DNA of 64,000 nucleotides, taken from the NCBI GenBank assembly GCA_030158125.1, contig JAOATL010000015.1:248001-312000 (forward strand). Reading direction: 5' to 3'. The notes beneath the pieces are model-generated. The model saw nothing but the letters and a program-made list of their open reading frames with translations, was not told the origin of the DNA and ran no database searches. This stretch comes from Limnohabitans sp. (GTDB taxonomy: Bacteria > Pseudomonadota > Gammaproteobacteria > Burkholderiales > Burkholderiaceae_C). Of the stretch, positions 9,710 through 17,942 are shown piece by piece. How positions within the stretch are numbered: position 1 is the stretch's first letter; each line of letters begins with the position of its first letter. Position numbers and translations under genes: made by a program.

Positions 9710-10522
9710 ATGCGTTTGAATACCTTGGATTCCAATTTAGAACCTGCCACGCCAAAAGCTTGGCTTGGCACTTCAGACCTCAACCTGGCCACGGCCATGG
9801 TTTTGGCCGCGGGTCGTGGCGAACGCATGCGACCCCTCACAGATCAATCGCCGAAACCCCTGTTGAGGGTCCATGACAAGCCTCTGATGCAGTGGCACAT
9901 GGAAGCTTTGGCCAAGGCTGGCCACCACGATCAATTGGTCAATACCGCCTGGCTGGGTGATCAAATTGAGTCGCGCTTCGGCCTGAATCCCGACTTGCCG
10001 CAGGGTGGACGCATTCGGCTGCGCTACTCGCATGAAGGCAAAGACTTTGGCTATGCCCTTGAAACAGCAGGTGGCATTGTTCGCGCCATGCCTTTTCTGG
10101 CGCCTATTTTTTGGGTGGTAGCGGGCGACATTTACGCCCCAAATTTCAAATTTGAGAACGATCAAGCCAACGCTTTTGAACGCAGTCACAACTTGGCACA
10201 CATTTGGTTGGTGCCCAACCCTGCGCACAACCCGAGCGGTGACTTTGGTTTGGCAGACGACGGACAGGCCTTGAATTTGCCAAAACCCGGCAAGCTGTTC
10301 ACGTTCAGCACCTTTGCGCTGTACAAAAAAGAATTCTTTGATACCCGTTGGACCGACATGCCAGAAGGCAATCCGCAAGGCAAAGCGGCGCCTTTGGCGC
10401 CGTTGCTGCGCGCAGCCATGGACCGTGGCCAAGTGGGTGCCAGCCTTTATACCGGTGCTTGGACCGATGTCGGTACCCCTGAGCGCCTCAGGGAATTAAA
10501 TCAAATTTCACCGCCCGCTTAA
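9710..10522 (+). CDS. murU: N-acetylmuramate 1-phosphate uridylyltransferase-like nucleotidyltransferase
   Basis: 270 residues. The signature AMVLAAGRGERMRPLT, followed by SPKPLLRV, is the nucleotide-binding loop of sugar-1-phosphate nucleotidyltransferases. VVAGDIYA holds the metal-binding Asp region and GAWTDVGTPERL the C-terminal product site. The short length and the details fit MurU, which makes UDP-MurNAc from MurNAc-1-phosphate in cell-wall recycling. An amgK-like kinase, which supplies that substrate in Pseudomonas, lies about 10 kb away, supporting the call. The start at 9710 gives about 28 residues ahead of the usual N-terminus and has no clear ribosome site, so translation may begin later. 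A mannose-1-phosphate or glucose-1-phosphate enzyme is the main alternative. Confidence 0.8.
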   Translation: MRLNTLDSNLEPATPKAWLGTSDLNLATAMVLAAGRGERMRPLTDQSPKPLLRVHDKPLMQWHMEALAKAGHHDQLVNTAWLGDQIESRFGLNPDLPQGGRIRLRYSHEGKDFGYALETAGGIVRAMPFLAPIFWVVAGDIYAPNFKFENDQANAFERSHNLAHIWLVPNPAHNPSGDFGLADDGQALNLPKPGKLFTFSTFALYKKEFFDTRWTDMPEGNPQGKAAPLAPLLRAAMDRGQVGASLYTGAWTDVGTPERLRELNQISPPA

Positions 10523-10553
10523 ACTTGTTCCACGTTCATTCAGTCTTCACAAC

Positions 10554-11954
10554 ATGACCTTTGATTCAACTTTGTATGCGCAACGCCGCGCTCAATTGGC
10601 CGCGCACATGGCGGCGCAAGCCCCCAACAGCATTGCCATCATCCCTACCGCGCCCGAGCGTCAACGCAATCGAGACAGTGATTTTTTGTTCAGGCATGAC
10701 AGCTACTTTTACTACCTGACGGGCTTTACCGAGCCCAACGCCTGGCTGGTGGTCACCTCTGATGGCCACGCCAGTGTGTTTTGCCAACCCAAAGATCTGG
10801 AGCGAGAAATTTGGGATGGCGTGCGTTTGGGCCCTGAGGCTGCACCTGCCCACCTGGGGGTGAGCCAGGCTTGGTCAATCGCGGCACTGGATGCCAAGTT
10901 GCCCACGTTGTTAGAAAACAAGTCGGTGGTGTGGTACCCCTTTGCCACGCACAAAGACTTGTCATCTCGCATCGAGACGGGTCTGAATGCTGTGCGCGCC
11001 CGTGTTCGCTATGGCGCTTTGTGCCCAGAACAACAGCGCGATGTTTGTGGCATTTTGGATGAAATGCGCATGGTCAAAGATGACCACGAGTTGGCCATCA
11101 TGCGTCGCGCCTCTCAAATCAGTGCGGGTGCTCACATACGAGCAATGCAGCGCTCTGCTGCCATGTTGCGTGCAGGACAAGAGGTTCGTGAATACCATCT
11201 GGACGCAGAACTGCTGCACGAATTCCGTCAGCACGGCTCGCAATACCCGGCCTATGGCTCTATCGTGGCCGGTGGCGCCAACGCCTGTGTGCTGCACTAC
11301 CGCGCCGACGTCGCCCCTATCTTGAATGGTGACTTGGTGCTGATTGATGCTGGCTGTGAATTGGATGGGTATGCCAGTGACATCACCCGTACATTCCCTG
11401 CCAATGGCAAGTTCAGCCCCGCACAACGCGAGTTGTATGACCTGGTTTTGGCATCGCAGGAGGCGGCCATTGCAGCCACGCACGAAGGTGCACGTTTTGT
11501 CGATCCGCACGAAGCCACGGTCAAGGTGTTGGCACAAGGCATGCTGGATGTGGGCTTGCTCGATGCCAACAAAGTGGGCAACGCGCAAGACGTCATTGCC
11601 AACCGCAACTATTTTCAGTTTTACATGCACCGCACCGGCCACTGGCTGGGCATGGACGTGCACGACTGCGGCAGCTACGTTGAACCGACTGAGGTCGGCA
11701 CTTACAGTGAGCGCAAAGACCCCTTAAGCGGCGAACTCATCAAAGACCGACCCAGCCGCATTTTGCGCCCCGGCATGGTGCTGACCATCGAGCCAGGCAT
11801 TTATGTGCGCCCTGCACCTGGTGTGCCTGAACGCTTCCACAACATCGGCATTCGAATTGAAGACGATGCGGTGGTCACGGCCAATGGCTGTGAGCTGATC
11901 ACCCGCGGCGTGCCCGTGAAAGCCGATGAGATTGAAGCCTTGATGCGCGGCTGA
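10554..11954 (+). CDS. pepP: Xaa-Pro aminopeptidase (aminopeptidase P)
   Basis: 466 residues. It removes N-terminal residues that precede proline, using two manganese ions in the cytoplasm. An N-terminal creatinase-like domain (RDSDFLFRHDSYFYYLTGF) is followed by the pita-bread domain. The five metal ligands are visible: two Asp in LIDAGCELDGYASDITRTFP, the His in HRTGHWLGMDVHD, and two Glu in TIEPGIY and IRIEDD. RDVCGILDEMRMVKDDHE marks the start of the catalytic half. It begins 31 bases after murU in the same direction, with no strong ribosome site (CTTCACAAC before the ATG). In several betaproteobacteria pepP is near ubiquinone genes, which are not seen here. Confidence 0.95.
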   Translation: MTFDSTLYAQRRAQLAAHMAAQAPNSIAIIPTAPERQRNRDSDFLFRHDSYFYYLTGFTEPNAWLVVTSDGHASVFCQPKDLEREIWDGVRLGPEAAPAHLGVSQAWSIAALDAKLPTLLENKSVVWYPFATHKDLSSRIETGLNAVRARVRYGALCPEQQRDVCGILDEMRMVKDDHELAIMRRASQISAGAHIRAMQRSAAMLRAGQEVREYHLDAELLHEFRQHGSQYPAYGSIVAGGANACVLHYRADVAPILNGDLVLIDAGCELDGYASDITRTFPANGKFSPAQRELYDLVLASQEAAIAATHEGARFVDPHEATVKVLAQGMLDVGLLDANKVGNAQDVIANRNYFQFYMHRTGHWLGMDVHDCGSYVEPTEVGTYSERKDPLSGELIKDRPSRILRPGMVLTIEPGIYVRPAPGVPERFHNIGIRIEDDAVVTANGCELITRGVPVKADEIEALMRG

Positions 11955-12050
11955 ACTTTGTGTCAGGCCCATCCCAAGCGCATTTGTGCCAAGCTCAGTT
12001 GTGCGTCTAAGTTAAAACTCAGCATACTTTGAGTGCGGTTTTCCACAAGA

Positions 12051-12072
12051 AGACCGGTACGCACCCCGGTCT
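12051..12072. other. Hairpin in the pepP-maeB intergenic region
   Basis: AGACCGG and CCGGTCT are perfect inverted arms around an 8-base loop, about 75 bases before maeB. No T-run follows on either strand, so it could be a leader structure or an operator rather than a terminator. The rest of this 190-base gap shows nothing I can identify. Confidence 0.4.
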
Positions 12073-12145
12073 AAAATGAAACCATGCAGAACTTAAGCCC
12101 GTTCACCCAGTGAGTGGGCAGTTGCTGCGCAACAGGAGACAGAAT

Positions 12146-14446
12146 ATGACGAAGGTCAATGCAGAAGAACGACGCGCACAACTGCGCCGCGCGGCTCTCG
12201 AGTATCACGAGTTCCCAACCCCCGGCAAAATTTCCATTGCGGCCACCAAACAACTGGTGAACCAACATGATTTGGCCCTGGCCTACTCGCCCGGCGTGGC
12301 CGCACCTTGCGAAGAAATCGTCAAAGACCCAGCTGCTGCGTTCAAGTACACCAGCCGAGGCAATTTGGTGGGCGTGGTCACCAACGGTACCGCGGTGTTG
12401 GGCTTGGGTGACATTGGGCCCTTGGCTGGCAAGCCTGTCATGGAAGGCAAAGCCGTTTTGTTCAAGAAGTTCTCGGGCATCGATGTCTTTGACATTGAGA
12501 TCAATGAGAAAGACCCAGAAAAACTGGTTGAAATCATTGCCTCCCTCGAGCCCACGTTCGGTGGCATCAACCTAGAAGACATCAAAGCGCCCGATTGTTT
12601 CTATGTCGAGCGCAAATTGCGTGAACGCATGAAGATACCCGTCTTCCACGACGACCAACATGGCACGGCCATCACAGTGGGCGCTGCTATTTTGAATGGC
12701 TTGAAAGTGGTGGGCAAAGATCCCAGCAAGGTCAAGTTGGTCACCTCCGGCGCAGGCGCTGCGGCCCTTGCTTGTTTGGGTTTGTTGGTCAAATTGGGCA
12801 TTCCCCGCGAAAACATTTGGGTCACCGATTTGGCTGGACTGGTCTACGAAGGCCGCACCGAGTTGATGGACGAAGACAAGATTCAGTTTTCACAAAAAAC
12901 CGCACAGCGCACCTTGGCCGAAGCCATAGAAGGTGCCGACGTGTTCTTGGGCTTGTCCGCTGGCGGTGTGTTGAAGCAAGACATGGTCAAAAAAATGGCC
13001 GCCAAACCCTTGATCTTTGCACTGGCCAACCCCAACCCAGAAATTTTGCCAGAGGATGTCAAAGCGGTCCGCGACGATGCCATCATGGCCACGGGCCGCA
13101 CCGATTACCCCAACCAGGTTAACAACGTTTTGTGCTTCCCCTATATTTTCAGGGGCGCATTGGACTGCGGTGCCACCACCATCACCCAAGAGATGGAAAT
13201 TGCGGCGGTCTACGCCATCGCCGAATTGGCCCAGGCTGAGCAAAGCGAAGTGGTGGCCGCGGCGTATGCCGGCGAGCCGTTGGTGTTCGGCCCCGAGTAC
13301 TTGATTCCAAAGCCCTTTGACCCCCGCTTGATGATCAAAATTGCACCTGCAGTGGCGCAAGCCGCAGCTGACAGTGGCGTGGCTTCAAGGCCCATTGCAG
13401 ACATGGAGGCGTATCGCGAGCGCTTGCAAAGCTTTGTGTATGCCTCAGGCACCACCATGAAGCCTATCTACACAGCGGCCAAACGCGGTTTGAAAAAACG
13501 CGTGGCCTACAGTGAGGGTGAAGAGGAACGCGTTTTGCGCGCCGCCCAAATTGTGTCGGACGAAGGCTTGGCGCGCCCCACCCTCATTGGCCGTCCAACT
13601 GTCATTGCCGAACGCATCGAGAAGTTTGGTCTGCGCTTGAAGGAAGAGTTGGACTACGACGTTGTGAACGTTGAAGATGACCATCGCTACCGCGACTTCT
13701 GGCAAACCTACCACCGCATGACGGAGCGCAAAGGCATCACGGTTCAAGTCGCCAAGATTGAAATGCGACGCCGTTTGTCCTTGATTGGCGCCATGTTGCT
13801 GCACAAAGGCGACGTGGACGGTCTCATTTGCGGAACGTGGGGAACCAATGCCACGCACTTACCGTATGTCGATCAGGTCATTGGCAAGCGAGCCGGTGTC
13901 AACACCTTTGCCTGCATGAATGGCCTGTTATTGCCCAATCGCCAAGTGTTCTTGGTCGATACGCATGTCAACTACGACCCCACAGCAGAGCAATTGGCCG
14001 AAATCACGGTCATGGCCGCGCATGAAATGAAGCGATTTGGCATTCGTCCCAAAGTAGCCTTGTTGTCTCACTCCAACTTTGGTACCTCGAATGAGCCAAG
14101 CGCTGTGAAGATGCGCCAGACGCTGGCTTTGCTGCAAAAGAACGCGCCTTGGCTGGAAGTGGATGGCGAAATGCATGGCGACATCGCCTTGGATGGCGAT
14201 GCGCGCGCGCTGCAAATGCCCAACGGGACTTTGCATGGCGACGCCAATTTGCTGGTCTTGCCCAACATTGATGCGGCCAACATCTCTTACAACTTGCTGA
14301 AAACCGCCGCTGGCGGCAACATTGCGGTCGGCCCGGTCTTGTTGGGTGCTGCAAAGCCTGTTCACATCTTGACGCCAAGCGCCACGGTGCGCCGCATTGT
14401 CAACATGACCGCACTGACGGTGGCCGACGCCAACGCTGTTCGCTGA
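12146..14446 (+). CDS. maeB: NADP-dependent malic enzyme with phosphotransacetylase-like domain
   Basis: 766 residues from the ATG at 12146, which has AGGAGA in front; the upstream in-frame start at 12110 is rejected. The N-terminal half (about 1-430) is malic enzyme: YSPGVAAPC, the catalytic Tyr/Lys region [24 protein letters not shown] for the metal, and [13 protein letters not shown] as the nucleotide fold. The C-terminal half (about 435-766) resembles phosphate acetyltransferase ([18 protein letters not shown]-like [27 protein letters not shown]). This MaeB form decarboxylates malate to pyruvate, making NADPH. The C-terminal domain is regulatory in characterised members and usually lacks transacetylase activity. 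A hairpin terminator follows the stop. Confidence 0.96.
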   Translation: MTKVNAEERRAQLRRAALEYHEFPTPGKISIAATKQLVNQHDLALAYSPGVAAPCEEIVKDPAAAFKYTSRGNLVGVVTNGTAVLGLGDIGPLAGKPVMEGKAVLFKKFSGIDVFDIEINEKDPEKLVEIIASLEPTFGGINLEDIKAPDCFYVERKLRERMKIPVFHDDQHGTAITVGAAILNGLKVVGKDPSKVKLVTSGAGAAALACLGLLVKLGIPRENIWVTDLAGLVYEGRTELMDEDKIQFSQKTAQRTLAEAIEGADVFLGLSAGGVLKQDMVKKMAAKPLIFALANPNPEILPEDVKAVRDDAIMATGRTDYPNQVNNVLCFPYIFRGALDCGATTITQEMEIAAVYAIAELAQAEQSEVVAAAYAGEPLVFGPEYLIPKPFDPRLMIKIAPAVAQAAADSGVASRPIADMEAYRERLQSFVYASGTTMKPIYTAAKRGLKKRVAYSEGEEERVLRAAQIVSDEGLARPTLIGRPTVIAERIEKFGLRLKEELDYDVVNVEDDHRYRDFWQTYHRMTERKGITVQVAKIEMRRRLSLIGAMLLHKGDVDGLICGTWGTNATHLPYVDQVIGKRAGVNTFACMNGLLLPNRQVFLVDTHVNYDPTAEQLAEITVMAAHEMKRFGIRPKVALLSHSNFGTSNEPSAVKMRQTLALLQKNAPWLEVDGEMHGDIALDGDARALQMPNGTLHGDANLLVLPNIDAANISYNLLKTAAGGNIAVGPVLLGAAKPVHILTPSATVRRIVNMTALTVADANAVR

Positions 14447-14464
14447 CACAACAGTTGGCATCAC

Positions 14465-14508
14465 TGCAAGGAAATCCCTCTGATTGGGGAAAGTACTTGC
14501 ATTTTTTT
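14465..14508 (+). terminator. Rho-independent terminator of maeB
   Basis: TGCAAG (14465-14470) pairs with CTTGCA (14496-14501) and the interior adds TCCC/GGGG pairing; seven T residues follow at 14502-14508. It lies 18 bases after the maeB stop. Confidence 0.75.
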
Positions 14509-14572
14509 GCACCATGCGGCACACTAGCGCCTTCGAATTTCCGGGTTTACCCGAGGATTTTGAGGGTTGTAA

Positions 14573-14977
14573 ATGGGTATCAAAACGCTTAACTTTGCTG
14601 CTTTAGCCGTCAGTTTGGCGTTTTTCGCAGGTTCCTGCACCAGTTTGGTGCAGGCAAAATCGACGCCAAACGCAGTTGTTTCGGCACCCATCGCTGTACA
14701 GGAATTGCCCAAAGAGGGCCAAGAAACTTATTCACTCATCCGTCAGGGTGGGCCTTTTCGGTATGAAAAGGATGGATCTGTTTTTGGCAATCGTGAAAAG
14801 CTATTGCCTTCAGCAAAACGCGGTTTTTACCGCGAGTACACCGTCAAAACCCCAGGTGAAAGAAGCCGTGGTGCACGTCGTATTGTGTGTGGTGGCGAAG
14901 AGCCTCGCTTGCCGAAGCAGTGTTTTTACACGCAAGACCATTACACAAGTTTTCGCGAAATCGTGATGACGCCCTAA
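14573..14977 (+). CDS. Secreted guanyl-specific ribonuclease of the N1/T1 (barnase-like) family
   Basis: 134 residues. A signal peptide covers about residues 1-28 (hydrophobic NFAALAVSLAFFAG, then LVQAKS), so the mature enzyme is exported. The mature part matches microbial RNases of the Sa/barnase group: LPKEGQETYSLIRQGGPF, then KDGSVFGNRE, YREYTVKTPG with the catalytic Glu at residue 88, RGARRIVCGG with the arginine at 102-103, and DHYTSFREI with the general-acid His at residue 123. Two cysteines (106 and 117) could form the disulphide found in this family. Such enzymes cut RNA after guanine. A barstar-family gene follows 121 bases downstream and would protect the cytoplasm. The maeB terminator lies upstream, so it probably has its own promoter. 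Confidence 0.92.
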   Translation: MGIKTLNFAALAVSLAFFAGSCTSLVQAKSTPNAVVSAPIAVQELPKEGQETYSLIRQGGPFRYEKDGSVFGNREKLLPSAKRGFYREYTVKTPGERSRGARRIVCGGEEPRLPKQCFYTQDHYTSFREIVMTP

Positions 14978-15017
14978 GCCAGGTGACCGCAGAATTTTGG
15001 AATGAATCAAGAGAAGG

Positions 15018-15035
15018 GTGTTTGCATGCAAACAC
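15018..15035. promoter_or_regulatory. Perfect 18-bp palindrome between RNase and barstar genes
   Basis: GTGTTTGCATGCAAACAC is perfectly self-complementary with no loop and lies 64 bases before the barstar start. A site like this usually binds a dimeric regulator or acts in RNA as a hairpin. No regulator gene is adjacent. Confidence 0.5.
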
Positions 15036-15098
15036 TCGGTATTTGTCAATCAAAAGCCCACAAGGCTGGTTTTAAAAAATAAGAGAGTGAGAACGGCG

Positions 15099-15710
15099 AT
15101 GGACAAGCCAATTCGACAGGACCAAGAGACACCTTTGAAGGGTGTGCGGACGAACATCGTCCAGTCGATTCGTGCATTTCGCGTGAGTGATTTGCAAGAA
15201 GCGGCTCAGGGTTTGGGACAGCATTTTCTGTATGCCAATTTGTCAAAGGCACAAAGCAAGCAAGACGTCTTGGACCTGATTGCCGCGCAATTCACATTGC
15301 CCACGCATTTTGGGAAAAACTTTGATGCTTTGTACGATTGCATGACAGACCCTCTGCACAAGTCGGGTCCTCAACCTGGTTTCATTGTGGTGCTGGAACA
15401 GATTCCGGCCAACACCAAGTTTGACAAAGAAGCCCGTGAGCAGTTGTTGGACATCTTCCGCGACACGGCCGATTATTGGGGCGACCGCAAGGTGCCTTTC
15501 CGTTGCTTCTACTCCTTCTCTGTGGCCCGTGCGGCCACGGCTGGCGCAGAAAAATTGGCAGACGCCACGCCTGAGCTCGATGCTGAAGGCGTAGAAATGC
15601 TGGCTGAGGAAGGCGAAAAAATGCCGACAGACAAGTTGGTCGACGTGTCGCCCTTGGCCTTGCGCATGAGCAGCCCCTTCAACGCCGGTTACTGGTTGGC
15701 TGCGGCTTAA
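15099..15710 (+). CDS. Barstar-family ribonuclease inhibitor
   Basis: 203 residues from the ATG at 15099, preceded by AAGAGAGTGAG; the frame is open upstream across the palindrome but without a ribosome site. Residues about 35-140 hold the barstar fold: FRVSDLQEAAQGLG, a helix-strand segment SKAQSKQDVLDLIAAQFTLPTHFGKNFDALYDCMTD, and FIVVLEQIP. The FGKNFDALYDCM segment contains the acidic residues by which barstar blocks the barnase active site. The protein is about twice the length of barstar (about 90 residues), with an N-terminal and an acidic C-terminal extension (PELDAEGVEMLAEEGEKMP). It has no signal peptide, so it acts in the cytoplasm and should neutralise any RNase that fails to be exported. 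Confidence 0.88.
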   Translation: MDKPIRQDQETPLKGVRTNIVQSIRAFRVSDLQEAAQGLGQHFLYANLSKAQSKQDVLDLIAAQFTLPTHFGKNFDALYDCMTDPLHKSGPQPGFIVVLEQIPANTKFDKEAREQLLDIFRDTADYWGDRKVPFRCFYSFSVARAATAGAEKLADATPELDAEGVEMLAEEGEKMPTDKLVDVSPLALRMSSPFNAGYWLAAA

Positions 15711-15734
15711 TCACCCAGCGCAAGCGCCAACAAA

Positions 15735-15771
15735 AACGGTGCACGCCAAAAGGCGGTGCACCGTTTTTTTT
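15735..15771 (+). terminator. Rho-independent terminator after the barstar gene
   Basis: ACGGTGCACGCC and GGCGGTGCACCGT pair with one bulged G around AAAA, followed by eight T residues. A short A-run on the other side makes it usable from the convergent rsmA side as well. Confidence 0.85.
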
Positions 15772-15789
15772 ATGACCTTCAACATGGCA

Positions 15790-16545
15790 TCAAGCGTTGA
15801 GGGCCATTGCCAAATGCAAGTACTCATCAACCGGCACTTCCTCGGCCCGTCGCTGTACATCGAATGTGCCCGCAAAATTTCGCTCTGTGAGCCAAGCGCC
15901 CAGCGTGTGCCTGAGCAGCTTGCGACGTTGGCTGAAGGCCACCTGCACCAGCTTCTCTAACAACTTGGGGTCGATGGCCGCAGGCGCGCTTCGGGGCACC
16001 ATGCGGACAACGGCACTGTCTACACGTGGCGGGGGATCAAAGCTTTCCGGCGGTACAAAGAGCACATTTTCCATGGCGTAGCGCCATTGCAGCATGACCG
16101 ACAAACGGCCGTAATCGGACGTTGCAGGAGATGCGACCATGCGGTCGATGACTTCTTTCTGAAGCATGAAATGTTGGTCTTCAATGACCGCGACATGTTC
16201 CAGCAAATGGAACAAGATGGGCGTAGAGATGTTGTATGGCAAATTGCCCACCACGCGCAACTTCTTGCCTGCTGCCAACGCCGTGAAGTCAACCCGCAAC
16301 ACATCAGATTCCACCACGGTGAGTTGCTTGTGAAGACGCAAGCGCAACGCCAAATCACGGTCTAACTCAATGACGGTGAGATGGCCCAAGCGTTCAACCA
16401 AGGGTTGTGTGAGGGCCGCAAGGCCGGGCCCAATTTCAACCATGGGTTGACCAGCTTGGGGTGCAATGGCATCGACGATGGCATCAATGATGCCGCCATC
16501 TGACAAGAAGTGCTGACCGAATCGCTTGCGTGGGATGTGTTTCAT
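15790..16545 (-). CDS. rsmA: 16S rRNA (adenine1518-N6/adenine1519-N6)-dimethyltransferase
   Basis: 251 residues (also called ksgA). It dimethylates two adjacent adenines in helix 45 of 16S rRNA late in small-subunit assembly. [10 protein letters not shown] at residues 6-15 is the family N-terminus. [14 protein letters not shown] is SAM motif [15 protein letters not shown] the catalytic NLPY motif, and a C-terminal helical domain follows ([17 protein letters not shown]). The start overlaps the surA stop by ATGA, so translation is coupled to surA. In E. coli pdxA lies between surA and rsmA; it is absent here. The stop is close to the bidirectional hairpin at 15735-15771. Confidence 0.96.
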   Translation of the reverse strand: MKHIPRKRFGQHFLSDGGIIDAIVDAIAPQAGQPMVEIGPGLAALTQPLVERLGHLTVIELDRDLALRLRLHKQLTVVESDVLRVDFTALAAGKKLRVVGNLPYNISTPILFHLLEHVAVIEDQHFMLQKEVIDRMVASPATSDYGRLSVMLQWRYAMENVLFVPPESFDPPPRVDSAVVRMVPRSAPAAIDPKLLEKLVQVAFSQRRKLLRHTLGAWLTERNFAGTFDVQRRAEEVPVDEYLHLAMALNA

Positions 16546-17942
16546 TGGGGTGCGTCGCGCAATTCAACATAGGCACGACCACGCAGTTCTTCAACCCAAG
16601 CGGCATACATCTCGTCTATTTTTTTCTCGCGCAATTGGCTGCGAACCATCTCGCGCTGCTCGCGCACCGTCAAGGGCACTTCGCGGCGTTCCATGACTTG
16701 GATGAGGTGCACACCAAAGCGTGACACCAAAGGATCGCTGATTTGCCCAGGACGCAAGCGCGCCATCACTTCTTCAAACTCGGGCACAAATTGACCGGGG
16801 CTGGCCCAACCCAAATCACCGCCAGTTTGTGCGCTGCCGTCTTGTGAAAATTGACGTGCCAAGTCGGCAAAGTCAGAACCTGCTTGAATGCGTTGTTTGT
16901 AAGTCAGTAAACGATTGCGCGCGGCGCTTTCATTCAGTTCATTGCTGAGGCGCAGCAGGATGTGACGCGCGCGAGTTTGAACCATCAGGGTGCTGCTCAA
17001 CTCACTTTGTTTTTTGTCGAGTACTTTTAAAATGTGAAAGCCGGCACCAGAGCGCACAGGTTCTGAGATGTCACCTTTGCCCAAACTTTGCGTGCTGTCG
17101 ACGAACAAGGTGGGATAGCGGTTGGCAGGACGCAAGCCCATTTCACCGCCATTGGCACCTTTGTCGGCCGCTTGGGAAAGCGTTGCTGCCAGCGTGGCAA
17201 AATTTTCACCCGCTTTGGCGCGCTTCGATATTTGCAAGGCCTTGTCTTGCAAATCGGAGACCTCTTTGGCCGATGCATTTTCAGGCACGGCCACCAGAAT
17301 CATGGCCAAGTTCAAGTCGATGGGTGGGGCTGCTGCGGGTTGACCGGCCTGCTGCGATTGGATGAATTGTTCAACGTCGGTGTCGGAAATGCGAGCGCGA
17401 TTGTCAACTTCACGCTCGCGCAATCGGCTGATCATGAGTTGGTTGCGCATTTGCTCTCTGAATGCAGCAACACTCAAGCCTTCGATGGCAACGCGTTTGT
17501 ACAACTCTTCTTTGGAGACTTGGTTTTGACGCGCGATGTTGGCTTCCGCTTGGTCGACTTCTGAATCGTCTACGCGAATGCCGTTGTCGCGCGCTTGCTG
17601 CAGTTGCGCCTTCTCATTGATCAACTGGTCTAAGGCCTGCTGAGTGAGTGCTGTGGCATTGGGTTTTGGGCTGCCCGGCGCCGCTTGTTTTTCCAAGCGA
17701 AGTTTGAGGTTCTGTACGTCGTTGTTGGTGATGGGTTCTGAGTTCACCACAGCCACGATGTAATCGGCGGCGCGAGCTTTGGTCAAACCTTGCGCAGAGG
17801 CATTGGGGGCCAGTCCCGCAACAGCCAACAAGCTGAGGCCGAAACCCAAGCCGATCAGTGCGTGCAGCAATTTGCTTTTGGGGTGACGCCACAAACGGCC
17901 AGATGGCTGCGTGCTTGCATTCAAAGAGAAAGAGTTAGTCAT
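16542..17942 (-). CDS. surA: Periplasmic chaperone and peptidyl-prolyl isomerase SurA
   Basis: 466 residues. SurA escorts unfolded outer-membrane proteins, including LptD, across the periplasm. A signal peptide ends near residue 51 ([19 protein letters not shown]). The N-terminal chaperone domain contains [15 protein letters not shown] and the helices [19 protein letters not shown]. Two parvulin (PpiC-type) domains follow, at about 215-320 ([28 protein letters not shown]) and about 335-435 ([44 protein letters not shown]). The second has the stronger active-site signature. The signal region is preceded by about 20 extra residues rich in Ser, Gln and Arg. Its start overlaps the lptD stop by 8 bases. 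Confidence 0.95.
   Translation of the reverse strand: MTNSFSLNASTQPSGRLWRHPKSKLLHALIGLGFGLSLLAVAGLAPNASAQGLTKARAADYIVAVVNSEPITNNDVQNLKLRLEKQAAPGSPKPNATALTQQALDQLINEKAQLQQARDNGIRVDDSEVDQAEANIARQNQVSKEELYKRVAIEGLSVAAFREQMRNQLMISRLREREVDNRARISDTDVEQFIQSQQAGQPAAAPPIDLNLAMILVAVPENASAKEVSDLQDKALQISKRAKAGENFATLAATLSQAADKGANGGEMGLRPANRYPTLFVDSTQSLGKGDISEPVRSGAGFHILKVLDKKQSELSSTLMVQTRARHILLRLSNELNESAARNRLLTYKQRIQAGSDFADLARQFSQDGSAQTGGDLGWASPGQFVPEFEEVMARLRPGQISDPLVSRFGVHLIQVMERREVPLTVREQREMVRSQLREKKIDEMYAAWVEELRGRAYVELRDAPQ

Noticed and set aside
16530-16560. pdxA between surA and rsmA
   Set aside because: Expected from the E. coli order, but the two genes overlap by 4 bases and nothing lies between them.
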